Below the pieces are notes generated by a model. The model was not told where the DNA came from, searched no databases, and saw only the letters and a program-made list of their open reading frames with translations. The position numbers and the translations under genes were made by a program. Source: Rotaria sordida (taxonomy: Eukaryota; Rotifera; Eurotatoria; Philodinida; Philodinidae). Taken from it: a stretch of DNA of 64,000 bases. The stretch lies in assembly GCA_905250125.1 (NCBI GenBank), contig CAJNOL010000006.1, positions 186,001 to 250,000 on the forward strand. The letters run 5' to 3'. Below are positions 12,626 to 24,766 of the stretch, piece by piece. Every line of letters starts with the position of its first letter. Position 1 is the first letter of the stretch.

Positions 12626-13301
12626 TAGAGTCCTGCGGTTCCGGTTATCAAAATTGGAAAAAAACGGTTCCTTTTTCGGTTCCTAAAATTTTTGCTAGGA
12701 ACCGACGATTTTATCGTAACATACAAAATACCGAGTAATTGAGTTTTTTTAGAAATTTCTATATTTTATCTTCGAAACTCTTCGTGTTTATTACTTCATC
12801 AAATAAGTAGCTCCTTCAAAAGGTAGAAGAAAAAGTCAAATAGAACCTTATGATGCTGTCGATTGAGAATCAAGTGAATTTGTATGAATAGGCGATGGAG
12901 TAGTAGTTGTACATGTAGTAGATAGTATTGTTGGCTGCCGTTTGATAATTTTCGTTTTAACTAACTTAACCCTTTCCGGCCGGATGTTTCCATATGGAAA
13001 CATTTTCCCCTATAGGGGTACGGCATTTTTCAAATAGCCGGCCGGAAAGGGTTAAGAGCTTTTTCTTGAAAACCAGGATTACTACGAAAACTTTTTATGA
13101 ATAAATGAGGAAAGATGCTGATACAATGTGCATCTTGCAACATCTATACATCTTGAAACTCTCATCCTCAAGAAAAATTTCGGTTCCTAACGGTTCCAGT
13201 TTCATCTTCTTTTATTTCACGGTTCTCGGTAAAAGAAACAGAAAAATCCAGTTCTCGGTTCGGTTCTCGGTTTGCATTTTTTTTGGAACCGCAGGACTCG
13301 A
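12626..13301. mobile_element. Non-autonomous hAT-like element, 676 bp
   Basis: The terminal inverted repeats are TAGAGTCCTGCGGTTCC at the left and GGAACCGCAGGACTCGA at the right. The flanks match at 7 of 8 bases (GTTCGCAA at 12618-12625, GTTCGCAC at 13302-13309), the 8-bp target-site duplication expected of hAT transposons. The interior has several GGTTC-type runs and no transposase. The ends resemble those of the elements at 23734-24766 and 24088-24499. A second, piggyBac-like element is nested at 12970-13051. Confidence 0.82.
12970..13051. mobile_element. 82-bp piggyBac-like MITE flanked by TTAA
   Basis: The element begins CCCTTTCCGGCCGG and ends CCGGCCGGAAAGGG, a 14-bp perfect terminal inverted repeat. 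It is flanked by TTAA on both sides (12966-12969 and 13052-13055). TTAA target duplications and a terminal CCC/GGG are the marks of piggyBac-type transposition. It is unusually G+C-rich for this window and sits inside the larger hAT-like element, so it arrived later. Confidence 0.85.
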
Positions 13302-16300
13302 GTTCGCACTACTGTCAGTATGCCGACGGTAGCGCTCACGACTTTCAGTTTCAGCTATGAATTATTGTAGAGAGTGTTGTCTACTCGAATCTGAATTATT
13401 TATTAGGAAGAATTCAAATTAACCGAGAAGAAACAGTTTCAGAGTTTTTTTTATTAATAAAAGTTTATCTCATAACCAGAGACGATTTCGGCTCTGTGGT
13501 TAATACAGGCGACTCAAATGCGTCAACATTACCTACACGCATTGAAATCGACTGAATTCTGTCAGTTTTAACAGATTTTAAAAATATTCATCCGTTTTGA
13601 TACAATACCGTCATTTCAAAAAGAACCACCGGTATAGCTCATGTTATGAAAAGCGTGACGATTTTGGTGATTTTCAAAAACGTCAGCGTAAAATCGTGAT
13701 TACTTGCATTTCGTGAAAGATCAGTGATTAAATCAGATTTTATCATCATTATGACACAAAACACGATTTGTCGATAATCAACGATAAGTCGAATTTAACC
13801 ACTGATTTTAGTAAATGATTGCAAATCGACAATTAATTAGAGAAATATTCCCAGTATGTAAAGTTGGGAGTTAGATATAATTTGTACACATTTTTCTAAA
13901 TATGATCATAAGGATTTGAAACCAAAAGAAATAAATTGTTTCACCATGGATATCACTACTATAACATTAATGAGATTGATCAATTTTGAAAACGATCAAA
14001 CTGATCTTCGCATTCATGTTTATTTACCACAAAAAATATTTTTGATAATATGGATTATTTCAGATCAAACAATTTTTCAAGTTTTAGATAAGTCCTTGAC
14101 TCCTAGATTAATGTAAAGTTGAAAAACTTGTTTTTTATTCTTTAAAATGACTTCTTCTATCGTTATACTTATACTTCTGCTTTTTAATTATGATTTTTAC
14201 TCCTTCCTCTGTTTTAGATATTTAATTTATTAACAAAAAATGAATATGCATATAATGATTTCAGAGAAAAATTCAATTCAAAACATCATTTTGAACATTT
14301 GAACATTTTTCTTTTATTTTTCAATTGTATTCTCATTTAACTATGTAGAATTGTATGCCACATCCATTTTTCAAAATGTTTATTGTATGTTCTATTCATA
14401 TAGAATAAATCAAGCAGTCAATTTTAGAATAAAAGTATCCACTATCATAAATTAATATGATGTCATCAAATAATTTACAGATGACGTTTCTACTCTTTGA
14501 TATTATTTGTGTTAAAATCTGTCTAATTCATAGAGATTTTGCCAATTTCAGTTTTGATACATATCACTTAGCGATGGACTACGAGCGTTCAACTATGTTG
14601 AGTTCTGTACTGTTCGATGGTCATTCAATCATTTCAGGTATCTATGGCTTCAAAATTTGCCATTGATAGATTATTTGTGTTCTAACGTATTTTTCTTGCT
14701 GAAATTATTTAAAAAACTAAACTTTTTTTTTTATTTAGATTTATCTCAACAACAAGCTTCAGATAAGTATATTTATTTATTTAAATGAGTAGGTTTTTTT
14801 TCTTTTGTTTATGAGAAGAGAGATAAGAGAAACGTGTTGCGTCCGCCTCCTCCACTGAGGAGAATATTATGTGATTACGATGGCAAACGAAGTCCTACAC
14901 GACAGTGTAAGGTAATTTGTGCTGGGCGTAGATATGTCGTATTGCGTCGTATACGATACGACGATATACTGTCGTAATTCTAGGGTCAAATAATACGACG
15001 AAATACAATCGTAATTTCCATTGTGTATGATTGTACTCGATCGCATATGACGTCGTTTGCGACAGTTTCCGACTGTCGTAATGTTCGTCCTGAGAGGCTA
15101 CACATAAACGTTTTCCCATTATAGATCTAAGCAATGACTAAAAACAACAAGTCTAGCATTTTATACTGTGTACCATCATGGCAAAATATTGATTAATGAA
15201 CCTAAATAAAACGTAAAATGATCTTATTTTCTGTCTATCCTAAGTTGAAAATAATATAAATGAAATAGAACAATGATTACTAAACAACATAAATTGTTTC
15301 ATTTAAACTTACTTTAATATTTTATTGTGATACAACAAATACATATAAATAAGAATATGAAAAAGTGGTAGCATCCAAGATCGAATGATCGGTCTATTGT
15401 TAAACGTATATGTCACCATACGTTCAAATACGACAAACCTAAACAATGAATCTAAACTACCGTCGCGTACGATTACAGTACACGATCCTAGGTGATTATA
15501 AGGTAGTCGTGAGTTGAATTGCATCTATCAAATACATAAATCTTACGTTTAGAATTTGACAACAAATTCAATGGTATTTATTTTAAAAAAAACAAATTTT
15601 ACTTCTTTATTTAGATTTATTTGAACAACTGATTGAACAGTAAGTTTTAATTTTAAATAAATACTTTTCTTGTATTTAGATCTGTTTCAACAACTATACT
15701 TAAGGGTGTTATGTTAAATAATAGAACAAACAACTATGATAGTTGGTATAACATCATATTAGAGACGATCATGAATAACGCGATATTGCGTAATTTACAG
15801 CGTCGTATACAGCAGTTTAAGTTAATCGTAATCTACTTCGTAGTTGATATTGTTCGAAAAAAACAATTGGATCCTTGGTTCATCTGACATTTTCCACTAG
15901 GAAGATCTGACTTTCGATAGAAATTCTGTACCAAAGATTCTGACAGAATTTTATCAGAATTTATCGGATTATTTAGGATTTCCTATTAGACTCGGATCTA
16001 GAATTGTTTGTCCTAGATATGTGAACTTCATCATTCAATTCAAACTTTCAATAATAAATCAAAATAAAGAATTTAGAAAAAAATTCAAGTATATATATCG
16101 TTTTTTTTCGAATTGTTAAGTAATAAAGCTACATAAAGATTATAAAATAGATAAAAATAGTTATTTGATTTTATCACTATAGCTAACTGTTAAATAATAA
16201 AAATAGTTAAAAAGAATAGATAACATATAAACTTTTTATTCAATTGACATTTTGTATAAAGTAAATAAAGAATATAAAATGTATGATAATATTTTATTTT

Positions 16301-17897
16301 GGATTTTCTAATAAATTTTAGTTTAGAATAAAAAAATCTAAATAACAAAAAGACAAGCAAATAAATAAACATGAATCGATTCTTTTCTATTTAAAAAAAA
16401 AATCGCTTCACTCGACTGATCGAGAATGTTTTTCATATTGTCTGATTATTCTAGTTACGGTTCTGTCTTCTTAAACAAAACTTAACTTTTTTCCGTTTTA
16501 TCAGATTTGGATATATTTCAAATGTTGATTAAAAATCACAAAGAGTAATACTGAATAATATAATGTTTTTGGATTTCTTCACATTCGATACTCCTACTGC
16601 CGAATAATTAAGGAATCAGACCGATTGATTTCGACGTGGATTATGAAGAATACGATTTTTCTATGTTGTCATCACGTTTTCAATGAATCCATCATTTATA
16701 TATTATTTATCATAACATATCATTGATTCTTTTTCCAAATAAAACTTAATTCATATTTAACCAACGAACATGTCATGACCGTTTTATGCAATTAGAAAAA
16801 AAATTTGTTGAATAGAATCACGTTTTCTATGTCATTCGATTCATGACTGGCACTAGTCTATATCACTTTTTCAGTGATATATATTTATAGCAAAAATCTA
16901 GATCATAATGAAATGAAATTAATTATTTTTTTGTTGTTGTAATTCCATCAACATTTGAAGATGCATGCCATATGAAGAAATCTATCTTTCTATTTTAATG
17001 CATTTTCTCTTTTGATACAATAAGCAGAAATCGCACAAATAAAACAATCAAATAATTATTCTTATATAGCTAGATTCGACCCATGTTTATGCTTCAACTT
17101 TCTATTAATACACATCAAACATTTTTTTTCTAAACGTGTCCGTAGAATAAAAAAAATATTTACAATTAAAATGATTATTTGAGAATGCGTCAACATAACC
17201 AATATACTCTCTGATAATCATCTGGAGTAGAATTTTTTTTAATCTCAGAGTAGAGTCTATATTGGATCAAGAGAGTAAAACATAATGATTTTTATATTTT
17301 TGTTTCAGAAAACTCATCAAATATGTAGTTCTTAAACGAAAGAAAAGGAAGTCTTCTAACCTTGAAACTGACCTAATCAATAGTTAATAGAAAAAAAGAA
17401 GACTTTCAATTTATGAAGAAAACATATCTCAATTATAAATCTTTTACATAAACTAGCAGACTTAAAATAACTAATATTTTGAAGTAAGGAACAAGATAAA
17501 AATAGACGTTTTCTTATCACATAAATAAAAAGCAAATGCTATAAAAATTACAATGATTAATTAGAAAAAACTTCAGAAGAAATAATTTTTCTTTCATATA
17601 CATTACAGAAAAAAAAAATTTTTTTTTTAAAGGAACCTGTTTTTCTTCGTTCAATCTTCTTCTTTCTCTATTTTTTTTTAATTCTATCGTCATTCTCCTA
17701 TACATTGCATTATTATTATTTCCATCCCGAGATCATCTACGAGCGCGACATTCAGAATAAGAAGACTCTTTTTTTACACAAGAATAGCCGTAAGTAATAA
17801 ATTTTTTTCTAGATAAAAAAAATATAATGCTTTAAAGTTTTATTATGGAATAATCTTTTAAGTTTTTTTTCTCTTCTTTTTGTTTTTACTGAAAGAT

Positions 17898-18560
17898 ATG
17901 GGTAATCAACAACAACATCAACTAGAAGAAGATTTATCATTAAATGATTATCGATATTTAATGAAACAAACACATTTAACTCCACATGTTATTCAAGGTT
18001 GGTATCGAGAATTTTTAACTGTATGTCCAAATGGTCAATTAAATAAACATCAATTTATTAAATTTTACAAAGATTTAGAAAATTCTTCAATAAAAAATGT
18101 TGAAGCTATTACTGAAAATGTTTTTCAAGCATTTGATCATAATGGTTTGTTTATTTTCCATTATTGAAATTTTTCCAATTAAGTTTTATTTTTATTTTTT
18201 GATTTCATTAAAGGAAATCAACGAATTGATTTTAAAGAATTTCTTATTGCTTATGCTTTAACATCTATTGGTGAACCACATGATAAATTACAATATGCAT
18301 TTTCTTTATTTGATACAGATCATTCTCAAACAATTGAACCAACTGAAATGATTGAATTATTAAAAAAGCTTTTTACTATAACACAAAATAAAATAAGTGA
18401 TAATTCACCAGAATGTGTTGCTTATGATATATTTCGTACATTAGATCTTGATCATAATCAATCATTATCAAAAGATGAATTTATCAATGGTTGTCTTCAA
18501 AATACAGCTATTCGATGTTTACTTTCACCATTTGAATCTAATTATCCACCAAAAGATTAA
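17898..18560 (+). CDS. EF-hand protein of the neuronal calcium sensor (NCS/recoverin) type, 197 aa
   Basis: Two exons, 17898-18144 and 18214-18560, join in frame. The start is the ATG before GNQQQHQL: Gly2 is then exposed for N-myristoylation, as in NCS proteins. The first EF-hand (around CPNGQLNKHQF) is degenerate and keeps the Cys-Pro typical of the family. Three EF-hands look able to bind calcium: loop 80-91 (DHNGNQRIDFKE), loop 116-127 (DTDHSQTIEPTE) and loop 160-171 (DLDHNQSLSKDE), each with acidic or Asn residues at positions 1, 3 and 5 and Glu at 12. The length matches the family (about 190-200 aa). Such proteins translate calcium signals into control of receptors, kinases and channels. 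Whether it is NCS-1-, hippocalcin- or KChIP-like cannot be settled by eye. Confidence 0.9.
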
Positions 18561-19138
18561 ATATTATAAAAGAAAAAAGAAAACATTGATTTATTGTATT
18601 GTATTTTATTTATGTATTGTACTGAAATAGCTTGGTTAGATAAAATATTAATAATTTGATTTTTTGAATTTTATTTACAAATAAAAAGAATATTTTAAAC
18701 TCAAAATGAGACAATCATTTTATTAAACTTATGAAAGAACAACGTTTGAAGAATAATTCATATTCCAACACTTTCAGATATCTAAATTGTACTTAAATGA
18801 TATCATTATTAATCACTAGACTATTTAAATATTGCCTTATTTTAAAAATTTGTATGTTTCGTAAAATGAAATGACTAATTTTTTTTTTATTATTGTTTGA
18901 AAGATGTCGCTCTGTATCATTTGAATATTTTCGAGAAGTCGAAAAATTTTTCATTATTTCGTTCGATAAAATTCCTTTTTCGAGAAAATAGAAATTTCTT
19001 TTCTATTATTTACTCTGAGTCAAACAAAAAAAATATCCATAAATCTACCATGTTGTAGAACATTCTTGATCGTATCTTCTTTTCTTTCTTCCTTTCTTTT
19101 TTTTCTTTTTCGTTCTCTCCTTCCCCACTATTCTACTA

Positions 19139-19185
19139 GAAAGTTCTCGATTATACCAGAAAGAAAAAACATTACCCTATATAAA
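19139..19185 (+). promoter_or_regulatory. Hsp70 core promoter with heat-shock-element-like motif and TATA box
   Basis: A GAA-nn-TTC pair (19139-19146, GAAAGTTC) followed by partial repeats (CGA, then a further GAA at 19159-19161) resembles a heat-shock element bound by HSF. A TATA box, TATATAAA, lies at 19178-19185, about 95 bp upstream of the Hsp70 ATG. Position and spacing suit the promoter of the gene that follows. Only one inverted GAA/TTC pair is perfect. Confidence 0.65.
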
Positions 19186-19278
19186 GACTAAACATTGGCC
19201 ATAATTTACATTGTCTACTAGTCGAACTTTTTTATATTCTTTAACAAATTCAACTACACTCATTGCACTTAAACACAA

Positions 19279-21444
19279 ATGGCTCGCGCTATTGGTATTG
19301 ATTTAGGTACTACGTATTCGGTATGTAATAAATAATAATTTTTTTTTTGTTATTGTATACTCATACATATTATCTATTCTAGTGTGTTGGTATTTTTCAA
19401 CATGGTAAAGTTGAAATCATTGCTAATGATCAAGGTAATCGAACAACACCATCTTATGTAGCATTCACTGATAGTGAACGTTTAATTGGTGATGCTGCTA
19501 AAAATCAAGTGGCCATGAATCCAAATAATACAATATTTGATGCTAAACGACTTATTGGTCGTAAATATGATGATGCAACTGTTCAAGCTGATATGAAACA
19601 TTGGCCATTTAAAGTTATAAATGAAAGTACCAAACCGAAAATTCAAGTTGAATATAAAAATGAAATTAAATCTTTCACACCGGAAGAAATCTCATCAATG
19701 GTTTTAACAAAAATGAGAGAAATAGCTGAAGCATACCTTGGTAAAAAAATTAGTGATGCTGTTATTACAGTACCAGCTTATTTCAACGATTCACAACGAC
19801 AAGCAACAAAAGATGCTGGTGTTATTGCTGGTCTTAATGTTTTACGTATTATAAATGAACCAACAGCTGCTGCTATTGCATATGGTTTAGATAAAAAAGT
19901 TTCAGCTGAACGTAATATTCTCATCTTTGATTTGGGTGGTGGTACATTTGATGTATCAGTACTTAAAATTGAAGAAGGTATATTTGAAGTTAAATCAACA
20001 GCTGGTGATACACATTTGGGTGGTGAAGATTTTGATAATCGAATGGTAGCACATTTTGTTCAAGAATTTAAACGAAAAACTAATAAAGATTTATCACAAA
20101 ATAAACGTGGTTTACGTCGTTTACGTACAGCTTGTGAACGTGCTAAAGTAAATTGAATTAGATTTATATATTTGAATGAAATTAATTCTTTTTCTATCTT
20201 ATAGCGTACATTATCATCATCATCACAAGCTTCAATTGAAATTGATTCACTTCATGAAGGTGTTGATTTTTATTCAACAATAACACGTGCTCGTTTTGAA
20301 GAACTTTGTGCTGATCTATTTCGTTCAACACTTGAACCAGTTGAAAAAGCTTTACGTGATGCAAAAATGGATAAAGCAAGTATACATGAAATTGTACTTG
20401 TTGGCGGTTCAACACGTATTCCAAAAGTACAAAAATTACTTCAAGATTTTTTTAATGGAAAAGAATTAAATAAATCAATTAATCCTGATGAAGCTGTTGC
20501 ATATGGTGCAGCTGTACAAGCAGCTATTTTAACAGGTGATAAATCAGAAGAAGTTAAAGATGTACTTTTACTTGATGTTGCACCACTTTCATTGGTAAGA
20601 ATGAAAAGAAAAAAAAAATATTATTTTGTTAATAATTTTTCTTTTTTTTTTAATAGGGTATTGAAACTGCTGGTGGTGTTATGACAGCTTTAATTAAACG
20701 TAATACAACCATTCCAACAAAACAAACTCAAACATTTACAACATATTCTGATAATCAACCAGGTGTTGATATTAAAGTATTTGAAGGTGAACGTTCCATG
20801 ACACGAGATAATCATTTACTTGGTAATTTTGAACTTTCTGGTATTCCACCAGCACCACGTGGTGTACCACAAATTGAAGTTACATTTGATATTGATGCTA
20901 ATGGTATTTTAAATGTATCAGCTGTTGATAAATCAACTGGTCGTGAAAATAAAATTACAATTACAAATGATAAAGGTCGTTTATCAAAAGATGAAATTGA
21001 AAGAATGGTTTCTGATGCTGAAAAATATAAGAAAGAAGATGAAACACAACGTGAACGTATATCAGCTAAAAATTCACTTGAATCATATTGTTTTAATATG
21101 AAAACAAGTATTAATGATGATAAAATTTCATCGAAAATTTCTTCAGATGATAAAGCTAAAATAACTGAAACAATTGAATCAGCACTTAAATGGATGGAAA
21201 CAAATCAATTAGCTGAAAAAGAAGAATTTGAACATAAACTTAAAGAAGTTGAAAAAACTTGTTCGCCAATTATGACTAAACTTTATGGTAAGTGATGATT
21301 TTATATATTGAAATATAGAAAATATTCATCGTTTTATATTATATAGGTGGTGAAGGTGGACCTCAGGCTAGTGGTATGCCAAGTGGTGGTCGTGGTGCAC
21401 CTAAATCAGGTGGTGCAGGTCCAACCATCGAAGAAGTTGATTAA
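19279..21444 (+). CDS. HSPA: Cytosolic heat-shock protein 70, 641 aa
   Basis: This is an ATP-driven chaperone. Five exons (19279-19320, 19383-20147, 20205-20594, 20657-21287 and 21347-21444) join in frame. The nucleotide-binding domain shows [14 protein letters not shown] at the start, then [12 protein letters not shown], the phosphate loop [13 protein letters not shown] and the [13 protein letters not shown] signature. The interdomain linker is [13 protein letters not shown]. The substrate-binding domain ([20 protein letters not shown]) and helical lid follow, then a Gly-rich tail ending in EEVD, which recruits TPR co-chaperones and marks the cytosolic class. Length and all signatures are intact. 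Small changes from the usual consensus occur in the substrate-binding domain, such as [15 protein letters not shown] heat-shock-element-like motif and a TATA box precede it. A poly(A) signal, AATAAA, lies at 21652-21657. Confidence 0.97.
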
Positions 21445-23733
21445 ATAATGAACATACAGATAAAATACACACATTTTAAGTTTGATCAACAAAAAAAAGG
21501 AACATACACCGTCTTATTAGTTAATTTATTTCTAGTCATCTGTCCTTTTTTTTTTTCGTTTGTTAAACTCGATCTTCAAGAGTACATTCTTCTTTTTTTC
21601 TTTTTCTATAAATGTGTGTGGAAAAACATGTATGAAAAAAAGCCAATGATTAATAAAACACGCAACATGAGAATGCAACAGTTCTCAATAGATTAATCTT
21701 CTTTTTTCTTATTTGATAAATTATGATTAATTAGATGAAAATTTTCTTTGAATATCATAACGTTTCAGTTATGAATGACTCGAATCAAATGTATTTTGTA
21801 GTCTCATTAATATTGAAGAATAGTTAATGACAAATGAAGAATGATTTGATGGAAGAGATGTTTCTTTGATTTGAACTATCTACGTGAAATAAGAAAGTGG
21901 TATTGAATAATAATCTTTCATAAATTGATGAACCCTATACATTGCAGCTAAAATCGATGAAAGGTGAACATGTTGAATATCTAAAGTATTGTGGTTTCTT
22001 AAAGCTGATACATCGATCGGAGGCGGCCACGGCTCTGAAAATCTTAAACTTCCACAGTGGCACCTACGAAAGTGCCAGACCTGTAAGTGATGGCTGGAAA
22101 TGTTTAACTATTGTTTTTTGTCTTCAGTGGTAGTCGCCACTGAAGCTTTTCGACAATAAAGTCCTGCAAGATAAGACCTTTTCGTACCCTATACTCTACT
22201 CTACAGTGATATTCATCCCCTTGCCCTACCCCACTCTAAGATTTCCAGGTTTTGGCTTATGTCAGCATGAAGTTTTTAATATGTTTCAGCATATTTTATT
22301 AATTTCTAACGATAATCGCATATTTCAAAAGTTTCGTACGAGTAAAATATCATCAAGAATGTCGTTGCACAATTCTGTCTTCTCTATTTCAAAAGTATGT
22401 CGCTTACACTGTAAAGACGTTCACTTGTTACTGAATTCGCAAGAACTCCCAATAGTCGTTGTTCAATAAACTAAGCTGTGGATAGTTCAATGACCATTTG
22501 TTCCATCAGTTCAATACTGACATCCTCCTTTTCCGACCCCAAAAATTTACTTTTGTCGATTTTATTTTGTTTTTTTTTTGTATCTAAAAAAACATTTAAG
22601 CATCCTCTATCGAACGGCATATGAATGACAAGTTTTCATTGCTATTTAGATCCTTAAAAAGTGACTTTAGAGATCCCCAATACAAAAAAATCTTTCGTGT
22701 TGTAAATAATCTATACTAATATAGTTGTTTCATCATCAAAATATGTTGTGTGAGTCAACGATGCATTCTTCTGGTCGCTTTGCAAATGTATTAATTGATA
22801 GCTATGCATAAAAAAAATGAAAAATACGAAATATCGAAAAAAGGTGTTTTACATTGTTTCGGGTTTTTCTCAAAGTCAACGTTTTTTTTTTACAGAAAAA
22901 TTGAACTTTTCCCCCTTTTTCTGTCAGACGCTTCGACCGCTTGAGCTGAAATATTTTGTGTGATAACTAGGATCAAATCGAAGTGTATATATTTTCGCTT
23001 TTCTTAAAATATTGTTCCAGTGGTTTTCGGCAGATCTTACAAAGTTTGTCCTAGTGAAAAGAAACAGGTTTTTTTTTGACAGGGTATCCAGTATTTTAGT
23101 TCTTCTAAGCGAAGGAAACAATACTTTTTTTAAAGAAAAAAAAACATACACCCCAACTTGGTCCTAGTTGTCACAAAACGAAATTCAACCATAAAAAAAA
23201 ATGAAACCTGGCTGTTTGCGAAGGAGGAGAACTTCAGTTCATTTTGGGCATTTATGTTCCCTATATCTTATAGAAGGAAACATCTGGAAATCCTGACTCT
23301 ATGATAACTTTTACTCTACTAGCCGAGATCTATCTATCCTAGAAGTTTCATAATTTTTGGTTGAGAGCCGTTCTTATGAAATCCGGGAAAGGAGTCGATA
23401 CGTTTAACATAATAACCGACTTCTTGTTTGTCAGAAAGACATCAGTAGTGTCTTCGAATTTACTTTCTGCAAAATTTTTAGCAATATGAACAGCACTGTA
23501 ATGCTACCCTAAACATTTTTTGTATTATCCTTACCGTATCCTGTAGAGTAGAGTAGGACTACCCTGCGAGATTCTGTTGGACGAGTTTTTGTAGAGAACT
23601 TCGTGGTAAAAAAACCAGACGGTAACATCTCCGAAAAGTGATTTGAAACATCGCATAATATTTAAAATCAAATATCTATTTTTGTGTAGCTGTGGTGGCT
23701 GGAAATTATCTCTAAGAATCGGTGATGGCTCAG

Positions 23734-24766
23734 TAGGGACCTGCGAAGTCATGTTTTTTTATCCCGAAACCCGACTCCGACTCTGAAAAATTTCTTCTTT
23801 ACGATTTCGACTCCAACTCCGACTCCGAGAATTTCTATTTTTTTGACTCCGATTCCAACTCCGTAAAACTCCGATAAACGCCGAAATTTTTTTCTCGAAA
23901 GCAGATGACCTCTAATGTATTTTATTGTTTAATTTTAGACATGTATAAATCGATAAACAAGCAAAAGAATAAAAGAAAATCAAAGAATCATTAAAAGATT
24001 AATTTTCAATTTCTTTTTCATTTGTTGTGTAGTGAAAATAAAAAAAAAGAAACTAGGAAGTATTCGACATGTACTATACCCAAGCAATAGAGTTCTGCAT
24101 GGAGTCAATTTCGGAGTCGTCGTCAGAGTTAACTAAATTTTACACTAAAAATTTCACTTTAGCACATGGAATTTTTTGAATTGTAGGTTTTGCTCTCTGA
24201 TATTTACTGTATAAACTGATGCGTTTTCGAGATTCCAAAGACATGTTATCAAAATCTATGGACATGAAAGAAAGTCGAAATCGAACAAAATCGGAGTTGA
24301 ACGTAACTCTGACTTTCTTTCATGTCCATTGGTTTTGATAACACGTCGTTGGAATCTTCAAAACACATCAGTTTATGCAGTAAATATCAGAGAACAAAAT
24401 CAACAATTCAAAAAATTTTCTGTGCTAAAGCGAAATTTTTGGCATAAAATTTAGTCGACTCCGACGACTGCTCCGAAATCGACTTCGTACAGGACTCTGC
24501 TAAGCAGTCGATAATTGATGACGACGAGAATTATTGTACTTTGGATGGTACTGAAATATTTTTTGATTAATAGCATATGTAATGAGTGCTGTCTTTCGCT
24601 TTTTTTGTTTGTTAATATGAAAAATAAAGTTATTGTAATATCAAATAGTAAAAGTTCATTAGAGGTTATTATAATTTCGACTCTGATTTGACTCCGAAAA
24701 AGTTTTTCAGTAAACCCGACTCCGACGGAGCTGGAATCGGGTTTTGGAATTCCCCGCAGGTCTCTA
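23734..24766. mobile_element. Non-autonomous hAT-like element, 1,033 bp, perfect 8-bp target duplication
   Basis: The left end is TAGGGACCTGCG and the right end CGCAGGTCTCTA, inverted copies with one mismatch. TGGCTCAG stands on both sides (23726-23733 and 24767-24774), an exact 8-bp target-site duplication. A second layer of inverted repeat, rich in GACTCCGACTCC, lies just inside each end. No transposase is visible. Another element is nested at 24088-24499. The insertion falls in an open frame. Confidence 0.88.
24088..24499. mobile_element. Foldback hAT-like element nested in the larger element, 412 bp
   Basis: Almost the whole element is a palindrome with arms of about 180-200 bp. The arms contain the mirrored strings ATGGACATGAAAGAAAGTC and GACTTTCTTTCATGTCCAT. 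The ends are TAGAGTTCTGCATGGAGTC and GACTTCGTACAGGACTCTG, related to the ends at 12626-13301. The flanks CCAAGCAA and CTAAGCAG match at 6 of 8, consistent with an old 8-bp target duplication. A transcript would form a long hairpin. Confidence 0.8.

Larger units (their letters stand above)
11294..17897. other. Gene-poor, transposon-rich region, 6.6 kb
   Basis: This separates the divergently transcribed ankyrin/SOCS gene and EF-hand gene. It holds an imperfect inverted pair around 12198-12223 and 12430-12455, a 676-bp hAT-like element at 12626-13301 with a tiny piggyBac-like insert inside it, and weakly gene-like stretches at 13916-14116 and 14457-14640. Three similar splice-acceptor-like segments lie near 14740, 15613 and 15679. 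From 15.8 to 17.8 kb I see only A+T-rich sequence without supportable features. Confidence 0.6.

Noticed and set aside
13916-14116. Open frame DITTITLMRLINFEN... that might be an exon
   Set aside because: No recognisable product and no clear partner exon; kept only as a weak hint in the region note.
17880-17897. Longer N-terminus for the EF-hand protein beginning at a TTG codon
   Set aside because: A TTG start is not expected in an animal gene, and the ATG at 17898 exposes Gly2 for myristoylation as in the family.
20194-20424. Minus-strand open frame inside Hsp70
   Set aside because: Antisense shadow of the third Hsp70 exon.
22125-23552. Inverted strings CTCTACTCTACAG (about 22192) and CTGTAGAGTAGAG (about 23539) as ends of a 1.4-kb element
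   Set aside because: The match is short and of low complexity, with no target duplication or longer inverted repeat around it.
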